From Amorphophallus konjac (taxonomy: Eukaryota > Streptophyta > Magnoliopsida > Alismatales > Araceae): a DNA stretch of 64,000 nt. The stretch's first letter is position 1. Each line of letters begins with the position of its first letter. The notes under the pieces were generated by a model. It did no database searches. It had not been told where the DNA came from and saw only the letters and a list, made by a program, of their open reading frames with translations. The stretch spans positions 75,291,491-75,355,490 of the forward strand of contig CM040124.1 in the NCBI GenBank assembly GCA_022559845.1, read 5' to 3'. Shown one piece after another: positions 1 through 9,024 of the stretch. Position numbers and translations under genes: made by a program.

Positions 1-99
1 GCATCCTTAAGTCTAAACTCTGCTGCTTTTATATGAAGTCTATACAGCCTGTGGCTTATACATTGACTGAACTCTTCATTAAACCTGCAGGTGTCTGGG

Positions 100-168
100 C
101 ACGTGATCTGAGGTAGGCACCTGGCACGTGATCCGAGGACAACGCCCTAATTACTACTGCTATAAATA
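100..168 (+). promoter_or_regulatory. LTR promoter: two G-boxes and TATA box
   Basis: CACGTG occurs at 100-105 and 125-130, each followed by ATC, and TATAAATA lies at 161-168. The purine-rich leader starts shortly after. The spacing fits a Pol II promoter in U3. CACGTG/ACGTG cores are known plant bZIP/bHLH sites (ABRE/G-box), so stress or ABA response is an inference. Confidence 0.7.
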
Positions 169-647
169 CGAAGCCTCCTCCATCTGGAGAAGATAGATCA
201 AGAGAAAAGAGACTGATCGAGAACAGAAAAAGGAAGAGTGATCGAAGTGGAGAGGAAAAGAGCAGAAAGAGCAGAAGAAAGAAAAGATGAAGATAGAGAG
301 GAAGATGAAGCAGACAATGCAGAGTGTGATTCTGATCGAAATAGAAGAGTTGGAGCAGTGAGGCAGTGAGCTGCAGTAGTAGGAAAAGAAGAAGAGAAAA
401 GAAGAGATAGAGAGAGCCTGCGAAAGAGAAGAAAAAGAAGAGTGAGAAGAAGAGAGAGCTAGAGTAAAAGAAGCTTCAACTGAAGATCAGTTTTTGCTGG
501 ACCGTGGATCAAATCCAGGCCAGCCAGCTCCTATGAGAGCCACATTTTGATTTTATATTTCCAACTTTTAGTTGTTGTATTTTCTTTTATTATTTTCTTT
601 TCAAACTGAACATTGTTCTTCCGATTCTCTGGTTGGAGATTGGGTTC

Positions 648-975
648 CTCCTGTGGACTCAGGAGAAGGGAGTCCTTGACTCCGGTTGTAGGTAGTGGTT
701 GCTACCTATGTGTTCCCTCCTAGTCTGGAGGAAGAGAGACCTAGTCTCTGGTCGCAAGTGGCTGGGAGTCACTTGTGGTTCCCTCTGGCTTTCAGAGGAA
801 GGGAGACTTGGGTCTCCGGTTGCTAGTGACTGTGTGTCACTAGTGGGTTCCCTCCGGTCTGGAGGAAGAGGGGAGGCTGTTCCCCTAGTCAAGCTGTGTG
901 ACAGCAACTTGTTTGCAGACTGAGTCTGCTTTCTAGCTGATTGCTAGTGGAAGCCTCACTCCGGTTGGGAGTGAG
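648..975 (+). other. array of about 15 consecutive mini-hairpins
   Basis: Perfect short inverted repeats follow one another about every 22 nt. Clear ones: GGAGT/ACTCC (669-683), AGGTAG/CTACCT (690-707), CCTCC/GGAGG (716-731), AGAGAC/GTCTCT (735-749), CAAGTG/CACTTG (755-775), CCTCTG/CAGAGG (782-798), GGAGAC/GTCTCC (802-817), CTAGTGAC/GTCACTAG (823-843), CCTCC/GGAGG (851-865), AGGGG/CCCCT (869-886), GCTGT/ACAGC (893-905), GCAGAC/GTCTGC (915-929) and CTCACTC/GAGTGAG (955-975). Loops are 3-9 nt. Stem sequences differ while pairing is kept. The array lies in the transcribed R/U5 side of the LTR. No coding function is likely. Confidence 0.8.
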
Positions 976-1006
976 AGGTGGACGTAGGTCTGTGGATCGA
1001 ACCACC
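954..1006 (+). other. conserved U5 double hairpin
   Basis: Hairpin CTCACTC/GAGTGAG (loop containing CGGTT) is followed by GGTGG (977-981), GACGTAGG and a closing CCACC (1002-1006). The same architecture occurs at 14775-14832, 27674-27731, about 39862-39917 and 55939-55991 with different stem bases. In this copy the inner hairpin is weak. Confidence 0.65.
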
Positions 1007-1249
1007 TAAAAAATCCCTTGTGCAGTGGTTTGTTTGATTGCTTGCTTCCGCTAGATGCATGCTAGGACCGTGATCTGATTGATTATCCATGTCCTAGAGT
1101 TTAATTGGGTTTGCATCTTTTATGTTTAAGCACTTGTCCATTGATCTTGTGCTTATCATTTCATACGAATTTTAAATTGGTCAAAACTCTTTAGAAGATC
1201 CATTCACCCCCCCTCTAGATCTGTGTTTATCTATCGCACCAAACTATCA

Positions 1250-2018
1250 TAGGCGAATTCAATCAAAGCCAAGTGATCACTCCAACAACCTCCAAAATTA
1301 TTTATATAGGCTTTAAGCATATCTTCCACTATTTGGTTGGTTCTTTCAGTTTGTCCATCTGTTTGTGGATGAAAAGCGGTACTGAAATTCAGACGGGTTC
1401 CCAAAGATTCTTGCAATTCTTTCCAAAAATGTAAGGTGAATCTGGAGTCTGTATCAGACACAATGCTGACTGGTATTCTATGAAGTCTTACAATTTCCTT
1501 CATATATAGAGCCGCCAAGACGTCAACTGTCCATTTAGACTTAATAGACAATAAATGGGCAGACTTAGTCAATCTGTCAACAATCACCCATATTGCGTCA
1601 AATCCACCACGAGTCCTAGGTAGACCCATGATAAAATCCATACCAATGCTCTCCCACTTCGTTGAGATATATCAAGGGGTTTTAATTTCCCTGCAGGTCT
1701 GAAATGCTCAGCCTTGACTTGCTGACACACCAAGCATCTACTCACAAATTCTGCAATATCCCTTTTCATATTCGGTCACCAAAATGATCTTTTCAAGTCC
1801 TTAAACATCTTAGTACCTCCAGGATGAATAGTGTATCTGGATCTATGAGCTTCTTCTAAAATCTTGTTCTTTATTTCAGCTACATCAGGTACACATGTCC
1901 TTCCCTGAAACAATAATCTGCCATCGTCAGCTACCATGAAATCAAGTCTGTTACTCAAACTCTCCTTGATCTCTACCAACTCTGGGTCATTGTCTTGCAA
2001 GGACTTGATTTCTATCAA
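1250..2018 (-). pseudogene. Gypsy-1 integrase, broken and 3'-truncated
   Basis: The zinc-binding N-terminus is recognisable (HPGGTKMFKDLKRSFW, then CLVCQQVKAEH). The catalytic core follows: MDFIMGLPRTRGG with the first Asp, SIVSDTDSRF with the second Asp, and FHPQTDGQTERTNQ with the Glu of the D,D-35-E triad. Integrase inserts the cDNA into the nuclear genome. A frame change lies near 1640-1700, so the HHCC part and the core are in different frames. Coding stops at FAYD, where the family C LTR begins; a C-terminal chromodomain, usual in this lineage, would lie beyond the break. Not functional. Confidence 0.88.
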
Positions 2019-2030
2019 GAATTCTAGTTT

Positions 2031-3067
2031 AAGTCAAATCTGAGCAATCATAACCTGGTCCTTGTCAGCATTGAGATCTAAACTAGCTAACTGCTCCAAC
2101 AGTCTCCATTCTTGCAACATGAGATGCGACAACTTAGCTATTGGCTTACGACTTAAGGGATTAGCCACCACATTCCCCTTTCTAGGATGATACTCTATGG
2201 AGAAGTCAAAGTCTTTCAAATACTCAAGTCATCTCCTCTGCCTCATATTAAGTTCCTTTTGAGAGAACAAATACTTCAAGCTCTTATGATCTGAAAACAC
2301 CGTGAATGTCTCTCCATACAAATAGTGCCTCTAAATCTTCAAGGTAAAAACTACCGCTGCAAGTTCCAAATCATGAATAGGATAATTTTCTTCATGCTTT
2401 CTTAACTGCCTAGAGAATAAGCGATTACCTTCCCGTACTGCATAAGCACACAACCTAGGCCAATACATGAAGCATCCGTGTATACCACAAAACCTCCTTC
2501 TCCAGATGCTAAGGCAAAAACAGGGGCAATAGTTAAACATTCCTTCAAGGTCTGAAAGCTTCGCTCGTAATCCTCTGACCAATCAAATTTGTTCTCCTTG
2601 CGGGTTAATCTTGTTAAGGGCATCGCAATCTTGGAGAAATCCTTAAAAAACCTTCGATTATAACTTGCTAGGCCTAGGAAACTTCTAACTTCTGTTACAT
2701 TAGTAGGCCTATCCCAATTCTTCACTGCCTCAACCTTCGAAGGGTCAACAGAAATACCTTCTTTCGAAATAATATGCCCTAGAAAGGACACCTCTTGCAG
2801 CCAGAATTCACACTTACTAAACTTGGCGTATAGCTGATGATCTCTCAATATTTACAATGCCATCCTTAGATGTTCAGCATGCTCCTTCTCACTCTTAGAA
2901 TATATCGAAATGTCATCAATAAACACCATGACCCATTGATCAAGGTAGGGCCAGAACACACTGTTCATCAACTGCATGAAAGCTGTAGGTGCATTGGTTA
3001 GTCCAAAAGGCATTACTGCGAATTCAAAATACCCATACCTGCTACGAAAAGCTGTTTTATAAATATC
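2031..3067 (-). pseudogene. Gypsy-1 RT C-terminal half and RNase H, broken
   Basis: Continues the polyprotein. The RT catalytic [10 protein letters not shown] segment lies near 2920 and is followed by [20 protein letters not shown], the usual thumb/connection stretch of plant Gypsy RT. RNase H begins around [14 protein letters not shown] (near 2480) and continues as [23 protein letters not shown] in another frame, so there is a frameshift near 2400. A stop interrupts the join near 3067 and another precedes the [10 protein letters not shown] segment. The EYHPRKGNVVANPLSRKP end of RNase H is at about 2150-2200. These enzymes would copy the element RNA and remove the template; this copy cannot. 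Confidence 0.87.
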
Positions 3068-4420
3068 CTATTCCTTAATCTGCAACTGATGGTATCCTGA
3101 TCGAAGATCAATCTTAGAAAAATACCGAGCTCCTCCTATCTGATCAAATAATTCATCAATCCTCGGCAATGGGTACTTGTTCTTGATAGTAAGCTGGTTC
3201 AATTGCCGATAATCGATACATAATCTCATCAAGTCATCCTTCTTCCGGACAAACAACACTGGAGCTCCCCATAGGGATGTACTCAGACGAATGAACCCTT
3301 TCTCAAGCAATTTCATCAATTGTCGCTTCAATTCCCTCATCTCCGCAGGGGACATACGATAAGGAGCTTTAGAAATAGGGGTCGTGCCAGGAATTAAATC
3401 AATAGAAAAGATAACTTCTCTCACAGGCGAAAGTCCTGGCAATTCCTTAGGAAAGATATCTGGAAAGTCTCGGACGACAGGAATGTCCTTAATCTCGATC
3501 TTCTTCTTAGGGGTCACATAAATAATGGCTAGAAGAGCCTGACATCCTCTCCTCATCAACTTATCAGCTCGAAGGGCCAAAATAAGTGGCATAGACTTAT
3601 GGTGCCTAACCCCTATAAAAGAAAATCCAGGGTGTCTAGAAAAAGACACAGAACTAGAACTGCAATGAACATTGGCCTCATACTTAGCCAACCAATCCGC
3701 TCCTAAAATTACATCATAGTCTTTCATATCCATGCAAACTAAATCAGCTGGCAAGTTCTGTTCATTAATCATAACCTTACTAGAAGGATAGAAATACTTA
3801 ATTGCTGAACTGGATCCAATAGGGGTTGAAATTTCTAATGGAGAATTCATCAAGACTGGCTTCACAGCTAAAGACTCGACAAATTTCTGAGAAATAAAAG
3901 AATGAGTGGCACCGGTATCAAAGAGAACGAATGATGGCTTATCATGTATAATAAGAGTACCTTCAACGAGTCCACCCTCCTCGGTGGTTCCGTCATCATC
4001 TCCCTGTAGGGCTTGAAGCTTGCCCTGCCGCTTCCTGTTTCCTTGTGGCTTGGTTAGAGTAGCTTGATCTGACAGGAGGGGACACTCTGGAATACGATGG
4101 TCCCTGCTTCCGCAGCGCAGACAGGTACCCAACTTGCGCCAGCATTCCTCCATCCTATGACCTGGATGGTCACAATACTTGCACACGCCCTTAAATGGCA
4201 TAATCGGGCTAGGCTTCTTATCTTCATTCTTCGGCATCTTGCCCTTCCACGAACTAGACCCACCATTGGGCCTTTTCTTGCCATTGCTGGGTTTAAAGTT
4301 CCCGGATCCACTAGTTTGTTCCTTCTTAGGATTCTTCCCATGAATTCTCTCCGTCATCTCTAAGGTGTCTTCCAAGACTTGAGCTTTTCTTACCATCTCC
4401 GCATAAGTTTGAATTTCCAT
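3068..4420 (-). pseudogene. Gypsy-1 nucleocapsid, protease and RT N-terminus
   Basis: A 450-codon open stretch. Near the N-terminus is a basic Lys/Pro-rich linker, then the knuckle [14 protein letters not shown] and a second Cys cluster [14 protein letters not shown]. The aspartic protease site [12 protein letters not shown] (DTGA) lies near residue 167. RT starts around [12 protein letters not shown] and includes [20 protein letters not shown] and [14 protein letters not shown]. It shares its frame with the gag segment at 4430-4765 and with 2402-2848, so the polyprotein was one frame and the breaks are secondary. It ends at a stop just after the SGYHQL motif. Confidence 0.88.
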
Positions 4421-4429
4421 TGGCGCTAA

Positions 4430-4978
4430 CTAGTTGATATACAATAACTTCAGCTCGTTGAGAAAACGCTTAGCCTTCATCTTCTCTGTAGATATCAAGT
4501 GAGTGGCATAACGAGATAGCCTAGAAAACTGAGCTTCATACTCGGCTACAGAAAGATTTCGCTGCTTCAGAGTAGCAAATTTCGCCGCTTTCTTTTCTTG
4601 CACTCTATCAGAAAAATATTTACCATTAAAGAGTTCCTCGAACTCCTTCCATGAAACTTGTCTATCTCCAAGGGTAGCCTTCACTGCATCCCACCATGCT
4701 CTTGCATCACGCTCCAGTTGGAAGGTCGTTAAAAGAACACGCTCCTGATCACTACACTGCATCACTTCAAAAATCCTTTCGATCTCTTTCAGCCAGTGCT
4801 CGGCTTCGTCGGGATCGGTCGAGCCTCCAAATCATGGGGGATTCATCCCATGGAAGTTTTGGTGAAGATCGCCAGCTCCGTGGTTCGCTCCTCCTTCTTG
4901 GGCCACTTGCTGCAAGGCCCGAGTAAGTCCTTGAACCGTTTGCTGCATATCTCGCCACTGCGCACGCTCCGTTGCCAT
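4430..4978 (-). pseudogene. Gypsy-1 gag capsid domain, interrupted
   Basis: The likely start is the ATG at 4978 (MATERAQWRDMQQTV), 12 codons upstream of the next Met and matching the Gypsy-2 start style (MAHRVDWNGMQETI). The retrotransposon gag domain is clear: QLERDARAWWDAVK, FNGKYFSDRVQEKKAAKF and SVAEYEAQFSRLSRYA, the usual capsid helices. A TGA at 4832-4834 replaces the Trp expected after NPP, and another stop separates this segment from the nucleocapsid part at about 4425. Capsid protein would assemble cytoplasmic particles. The frame is the same as in the 3068-4420 stretch. Confidence 0.85.
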
Positions 4979-5176
4979 CGGAATGTCCTACATGTGGAAT
5001 AAATTATTTTGGATCATTTAGAAGGAAATCCTTAGAATTAGATTATTATTAACTGAACCCAAGTCTCTACCCAAATCTCACTAGGTTGGGTCCTCAGACT
5101 TATAACAAGGTTATAGGTTCTACGACATCACTTAGAACTCTAGAACTTAGAAAACCTAGAAAGATTATAAAACCTA

Positions 5177-5189
5177 GGCTCTGATACCA
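5177..5189 (-). promoter_or_regulatory. primer-binding site of Gypsy-1 (Met tRNA)
   Basis: Reads TGGTATCAGAGCC on the minus strand, complementary to the 3' end of plant initiator Met tRNA. It lies 3 nt inside the Cassandra-type LTR end, and the Gypsy leader follows directly (CTAGG..., as after the Gypsy-2 primer site). Confidence 0.85.
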
Positions 5190-5192
5190 TTC

Positions 5193-5435
5193 TGTCACGC
5201 CCCGTACTCTATACCATCGAGATATTGTCCGCTTTAGCCTACCGACCTCACAGTTTTATCCCTTTCTGACAATGATCGGCTCCAGAATGGAGGACTTCTC
5301 GAGAGGTCACCCATCGCAGTACTACTCCCCATTAAGCACGCTTAACTTCGGAGTTCTTTTCAAGAACTGAGCCGATACTTCAAAAGGCACCTCGATGATA
5401 CAGAGTACAACTTAGCTATATTTGAGGGTGTTACA
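5193..5435 (-). mobile_element. Cassandra-type LTR (243 bp)
   Basis: On the minus strand it begins TGTAACACCCTC and ends GGGGCGTGACA, the TG...CA ends and length of a Cassandra LTR. The middle carries 5S rRNA-derived sequence (5289-5360). Cassandra elements are known as small terminal-repeat retrotransposons in miniature whose LTRs contain 5S promoter sequence and which have no coding genes. Here the LTR is followed by a primer site and then a Gypsy leader and gag. The 5 bp on each side do not match (CATTC and AGCTA read on the plus strand), so it is not a simple solo LTR insertion. Confidence 0.82.
5289..5360 (-). other. 5S rRNA-derived segment in LTR
   Basis: On the minus strand GAACTCCGAAGTTAAGCGTG, then GAGTAGTACTGCGATGGGTG and ACC follow in the order of plant 5S rRNA. 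They cover box A (AGTTAAGCGTGCTT), the intermediate element region and box C (GATGGGTGACC). Several 5S bases are changed and both 5S ends are missing, so this is not a 5S gene. Pol III factor binding is possible by family analogy. Confidence 0.85.
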
Positions 5436-5680
5436 AGCTACCCATCTTATATAGGCGACGTCCTCATCGCTGGGCACATATAGCACGCAATCACGCAATC
5501 AAACCCCCAGGCAGGTAGGACTCTAAAGGTGGCCCCTACAGGCTCAAGAGGTGGCTCCCACTATGTAGCACTTTGTCACATTGCTGGTTTAAGAGGTGGC
5601 TCCTATAGCGTAGCACTTTGCCTTGCATGGCACTTAGCTCCCACACTTCCGGCTGGGGTATGGCTCTGATACCACCAAAC
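5436..5680 (-). other. 245-bp leader-like spacer with second primer site
   Basis: Next to the 5681 LTR edge the minus strand reads TGGTATCAGAGCC (5662-5674), a second Met primer site. The rest is non-coding and holds two direct copies of a unit of about 50 bp built on GGTGGCTCC...GTAGCACTTTG (about 5530-5625). It is either the start of the interior of the element owning the 5681-8491 LTR or the short interior of a Cassandra element. Confidence 0.6.
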
Positions 5681-6619
5681 TGTCATGCCCCGACGCAGAA
5701 TATCGGGACCGGCAGTAGAAAGAGTTGAGATTAATATGTAGATTTACAGACATGCTATGACCTGCGCTAGAGAATCGAACATTCACCACAAAACCAGAGG
5801 ATACTACCAATCTAATAATTACTAATTCACCAAGAATCAAGTTTTTACATCAATACCGATCCAAAGAACTTTAATGAAACCTCTAATACGACATTCAACT
5901 TAGACAAAGTTACATCCTCCCACTTTATTACAATGTTACTAACAACATTCTAAACCACAATTTGACTAAAGACTCTACGAACGACTCTACAAAGTCTTCT
6001 AACTGGTTCGCTCCAGGCTTCACTCTGTTCCATCCCCATCAGTTTGCGAGTCCTCACCTGAGCTACCTGGAAGAGGGGAAACAACTGGGTGAGCGAACGC
6101 TCAGTAGGTAATAACAGGTAAGTTTAAGTCATTAACCAATTAACTACATTTATATGTGCGAAAAAAAAGGAACAAAATGAAATGATGATATGACAAAGTA
6201 ACATAATAAAAAGAAGGCGAGATCATGATGTAACTGGAAATTGGCCAACAAGTAAGAATTAACCAAGTCAAGAAAGATTCAAGTAAAAGATTATGTCATA
6301 GGCATCACACTAGTCATGCACTCAGTGCAATGCCTCACCATGTCATTCAAACTCCCCGGGGCACAAGTACTTTTCGGGCGCTCCTCCCAGGACCAGACCG
6401 GGCCCTTATGATGTGTTGGCATTGATTTAATGGATCCAAGATCCCAAGTTATGTCTAGATATTAATCAAGTTAAATGGCCAATTATATCAAGGTATAACT
6501 TACCTCGGAGAACCCCCAAGGATAAGTTGAAGATATACTTTATCCAGAAAGCTCAAATAATCAAGAACCAGCAGGTCCTTGGATTTAATATCAAAAACAT
6601 GGAAATCAAATTCTGGATG

Positions 6620-6850
6620 ATACGCGGTCTAAACTGGGTCGCTCAAGATATGCACGGTCTCATCTGGGCCGTACTAGAAAGAACTAGGCTGAGGATCAGC
6701 CTCAACGAAGTCAAGGATAAACGGACCATTCTGGGTCGCTCTTACAAGAACGGTCAGAAATGGGCCTTTCAACTATCAAGGACGGTCAATAGTGGGCCGC
6801 ACACTGAGGTAAACGGTCTGATTCCGGCCGTTCAAGGCTCAGTTGGTCCA
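6620..6850 (-). repeat. dispersed GCGGTCTA...GGGCCGC motif array
   Basis: On the plus strand: GCGGTCTAAACTGGGTCGC, ACGGTCTCATCTGGGCCGT, ACGGACCATTCTGGGTCGC, ACGGTCAATAGTGGGCCGC and ACGGTCTGATTCCGGCCGT within about 230 bp. Each is an imperfect inverted repeat of about 20 bp. More copies lie at 7300-7530. The same unit recurs in the Gypsy-2 LTR in the matching orientation. Confidence 0.7.
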
Positions 6851-6904
6851 ACACAGCAATCCAAGCAGTTCGATCACGTGACAGGTTCAGGTCTTGGAAG
6901 TACA

Positions 6905-6958
6905 ACCTGCCCGGCGTCCTAGTGGGAATCCCACGCTCGCGGGGGCTTACGGAGGTCC
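6905..6958 (-). repeat. GC-rich block shared by three Gypsy LTR regions
   Basis: On the minus strand: CCTCCGTAAGCCCCCGCGAG, then GTGGGATTCCCAC (a perfect 5-bp hairpin) and TAGGACGCCGGG. Close copies lie at 24233-24290 (minus) and 42581-42635 (plus). Position and function are unknown. Confidence 0.7.
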
Positions 6959-8022
6959 TGTAATGAAGGTCCTAGTTCGACGGAAGGAGTATCCGGCGGA
7001 GAGTCCCAACCATTACAAGGAAATGAGGCTAATAAAATATCAAAAACCAGTATAGCGGTCAGTCAATCCTACCGGAGTAGAATGACTGTCAAACAATCCT
7101 AGTAACATGGTTTATGCATTCATATTTGAAATTAACTTAGTTGAAAGAACAAACCAAGGTCATGATGGAAAGTAAACCAGCAATTTATAAAATCTCATCT
7201 TCCATATGTTCCATTTATATGTTGGTTGCTAGCCTACCATGAAGATTAAATAACTAGAGATAAAACAAGCTAAGTCCGAAATCAACACAATTATGTGGGG
7301 AAGAACGGTTCGTCCAGAACCTTTCAAGGGCCTCTGCGGTCTCCCCATAGGCCGTTCATGCTCTGCAGGCAGGGGCCTGACAGGAGATGAGCGGTCTATG
7401 GATGGCCACATGGCTCGTTGAGCGGTTCGGGCATAGCCGCTTGTCTCAAAAAATGTAATAACGCAAATAACATAGGCGGTCACAGTCTGGTCGTTCATAT
7501 AGACGTGCGGTCTATCGAATGGCCACTCATATCAGAACAGTTCACTGCCCCTTCGCCCTGCCCGTCTCCGGCGGGGTTGGCTAGGGTTAGGAACAATAGC
7601 TAAATACGCACTATATAGAGTATGAAAATTGGGGCTTTTATGTTCAATGGAACAAGCACGAAAATTTATACAAGATAGCATGATCAATTAAATGTTTAGT
7701 GCCTGAAATCCCTACTTAAATCAAGGTGGAACATGGCTAACCCTAGATATGACATGCATCCACTAAAACCTAAAATTATCACAGGATACTACCTGAAAAT
7801 TAGGGCTTTTTAGATCAATGGAAATAGGACATGACAATTCTCCTATCCATATATAATACTTAGGGTTTGGCTTGCTATCACCTACCTAAATCGAAAGATG
7901 AAGGAGGAAGAGGGATGCCGATCGTGCTAGGAACACCGTCGGTGATCACCGCGATTCTCCCTCGATCGAGCTCTTCTCCGGCCGCCACATCTTCTAAACT
8001 CTTCTAGGGTGGCAGACGATCA

Positions 8023-8030
8023 TTTTTATA
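8023..8030 (-). promoter_or_regulatory. TATA box of the Gypsy LTR
   Basis: Minus-strand TATAAAAA, about 460 bp from the LTR start at 8491, the only strong TATA in this part of the LTR. Confidence 0.45.
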
Positions 8031-9024
8031 GGTTCTATAGGGTCTGGAGAGTTCTAGTCACGGAGATAGAGTCCATACAACTTAGTCATGCGCAAAACAC
8101 ACCGGATAGGGTTGCAGCCACCTTGCGTCGCCAAATACACCTCTTAGGGTTAGGGTTTCAGAGAATAATAAGGGGGAAAACGATCTCTTAATCCTAACCT
8201 TTCATTTGCATCCGATTTTAGCTTAAATGATTAAGTATTGGGCTTTAATTTCGTGTTTTGAGGTCCGGTTGAGCTGAGTGTTGATTTGGGCCTTAATATG
8301 CTAATTCGGCTTATTTAAGAGTTTTATTTGGGCTGGTCATAGAAGATAATTTTACTTAACGTTCTATCCACTATAAGATTATAATTTTTATAGATTTTTA
8401 TAAAATGGTCAAAATTTTACTTATCCTTTTTGTTAAAGAATTTCTTATTAATTGCTCAAGATTTTTATTCATTAATATACCGGGGTGCTACAAGCTGAGT
8501 AAAAGGAATGACGAATGGAAGGAAGGAGGAGGAGAAGTGGTCCCGATAGTGCACAACTGGCGGCCTTTGAACCTTCGTCGTCGCCTCTTCTTAGCAAAAA
8601 TTTCCTTGTAATGGACCCACCTGGCGCGGGCTCGAACTTTCGGTCTTCTTAATTTGCAATATCTTATCAAATAGAGGGCCCATCTGGCAGACGGCCTAGC
8701 CCGACTATGAACATGAAGCTTTGTCGGGGCGATTGCCCCTAGACACCCGGTGCTAACAACATTAGGACATTCTTGAACAAATGACTCTTTGGATGAATAA
8801 GCATCACAAACCCATGGAGTCTTGTCTCTTGGCAACAAAAGCATAAGGTTCGGCAACTCCACTCGGCAATCAGGCTTGAAGCACAACTCCCTTGACAGAA
8901 GAACATGATGAAATTGAGGGAGAGTGATACACGACATTGACGTGGCCGGCTTGATAAACTGAGGGAGATTCCAAAAAATATGCAAAATGTCCTTCGAGAA
9001 TGCAGAAGATAGGACCAATTGCCC

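Larger units (their letters stand above)
1..1249 (+). mobile_element. SIRE-type Copia LTR, family C, left end outside window
   Basis: Right part of a long terminal repeat. In order it has GTC-type motifs near position 30, two G-boxes, a TATA box at 161, a purine-rich leader (about 186-478), a mini-hairpin array (648-975), a double hairpin ending at CCACC (1002-1006), and the C-rich TTCACCCC...CTCTAGATCT end typical of SIRE/Maximus LTRs. The same order of parts occurs at 54017-56306, and stretches such as GTGCAGTGGTTTG and GCTAGATGCATGC are shared, so I place both in one family. The right border (about 1249, ending CTATCA) is set by where Gypsy integrase coding begins. Whether this is a solo LTR or an element end cannot be told. 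Confidence 0.85.
1250..5192 (-). mobile_element. Gypsy-1 internal region (chromovirus-like), truncated
   Basis: Minus-strand Ty3/Gypsy internal DNA: primer site at 5177-5189, leader of about 200 bp, then gag, CCHC, protease, RT, RNase H and integrase in Gypsy order. The copy is dead: TGA in gag at 4832-4834, further stops, and at least two frame changes (near 2400 and 1700). It is cut after the integrase FAYD segment by the LTR that ends at 1249, so the chromodomain region and 3' LTR are missing here. Similarity to Gypsy-2 (44000-47712) is strong throughout. The Tekay/Del assignment is inferred from protein style and Met primer site. Confidence 0.9.
5681..8491 (-). mobile_element. Gypsy LTR, 2.8 kb
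   Basis: On the minus strand it starts TGTAGCACCCCGG (at 8491) and ends CCCGACG-type sequence GGGGCATGACA (at 5681), mirror ends like those of the Gypsy-2 LTR (TGTAATGCCCCG / CGGGGCATTATA). A primer site abuts the 5681 end. It contains a GCGGTCTA/GGCCGC motif array, a GC-rich block shared with two other Gypsy LTRs, and a TATA box at 8023-8030. No coding gene; the reading frames inside are short and unlike known proteins. Confidence 0.75.

Noticed and set aside
5289..5360. a 5S rRNA gene
   Set aside because: Both ends of 5S are missing, several conserved bases differ, and it lies within TG...CA LTR ends; better explained as Cassandra-type LTR.
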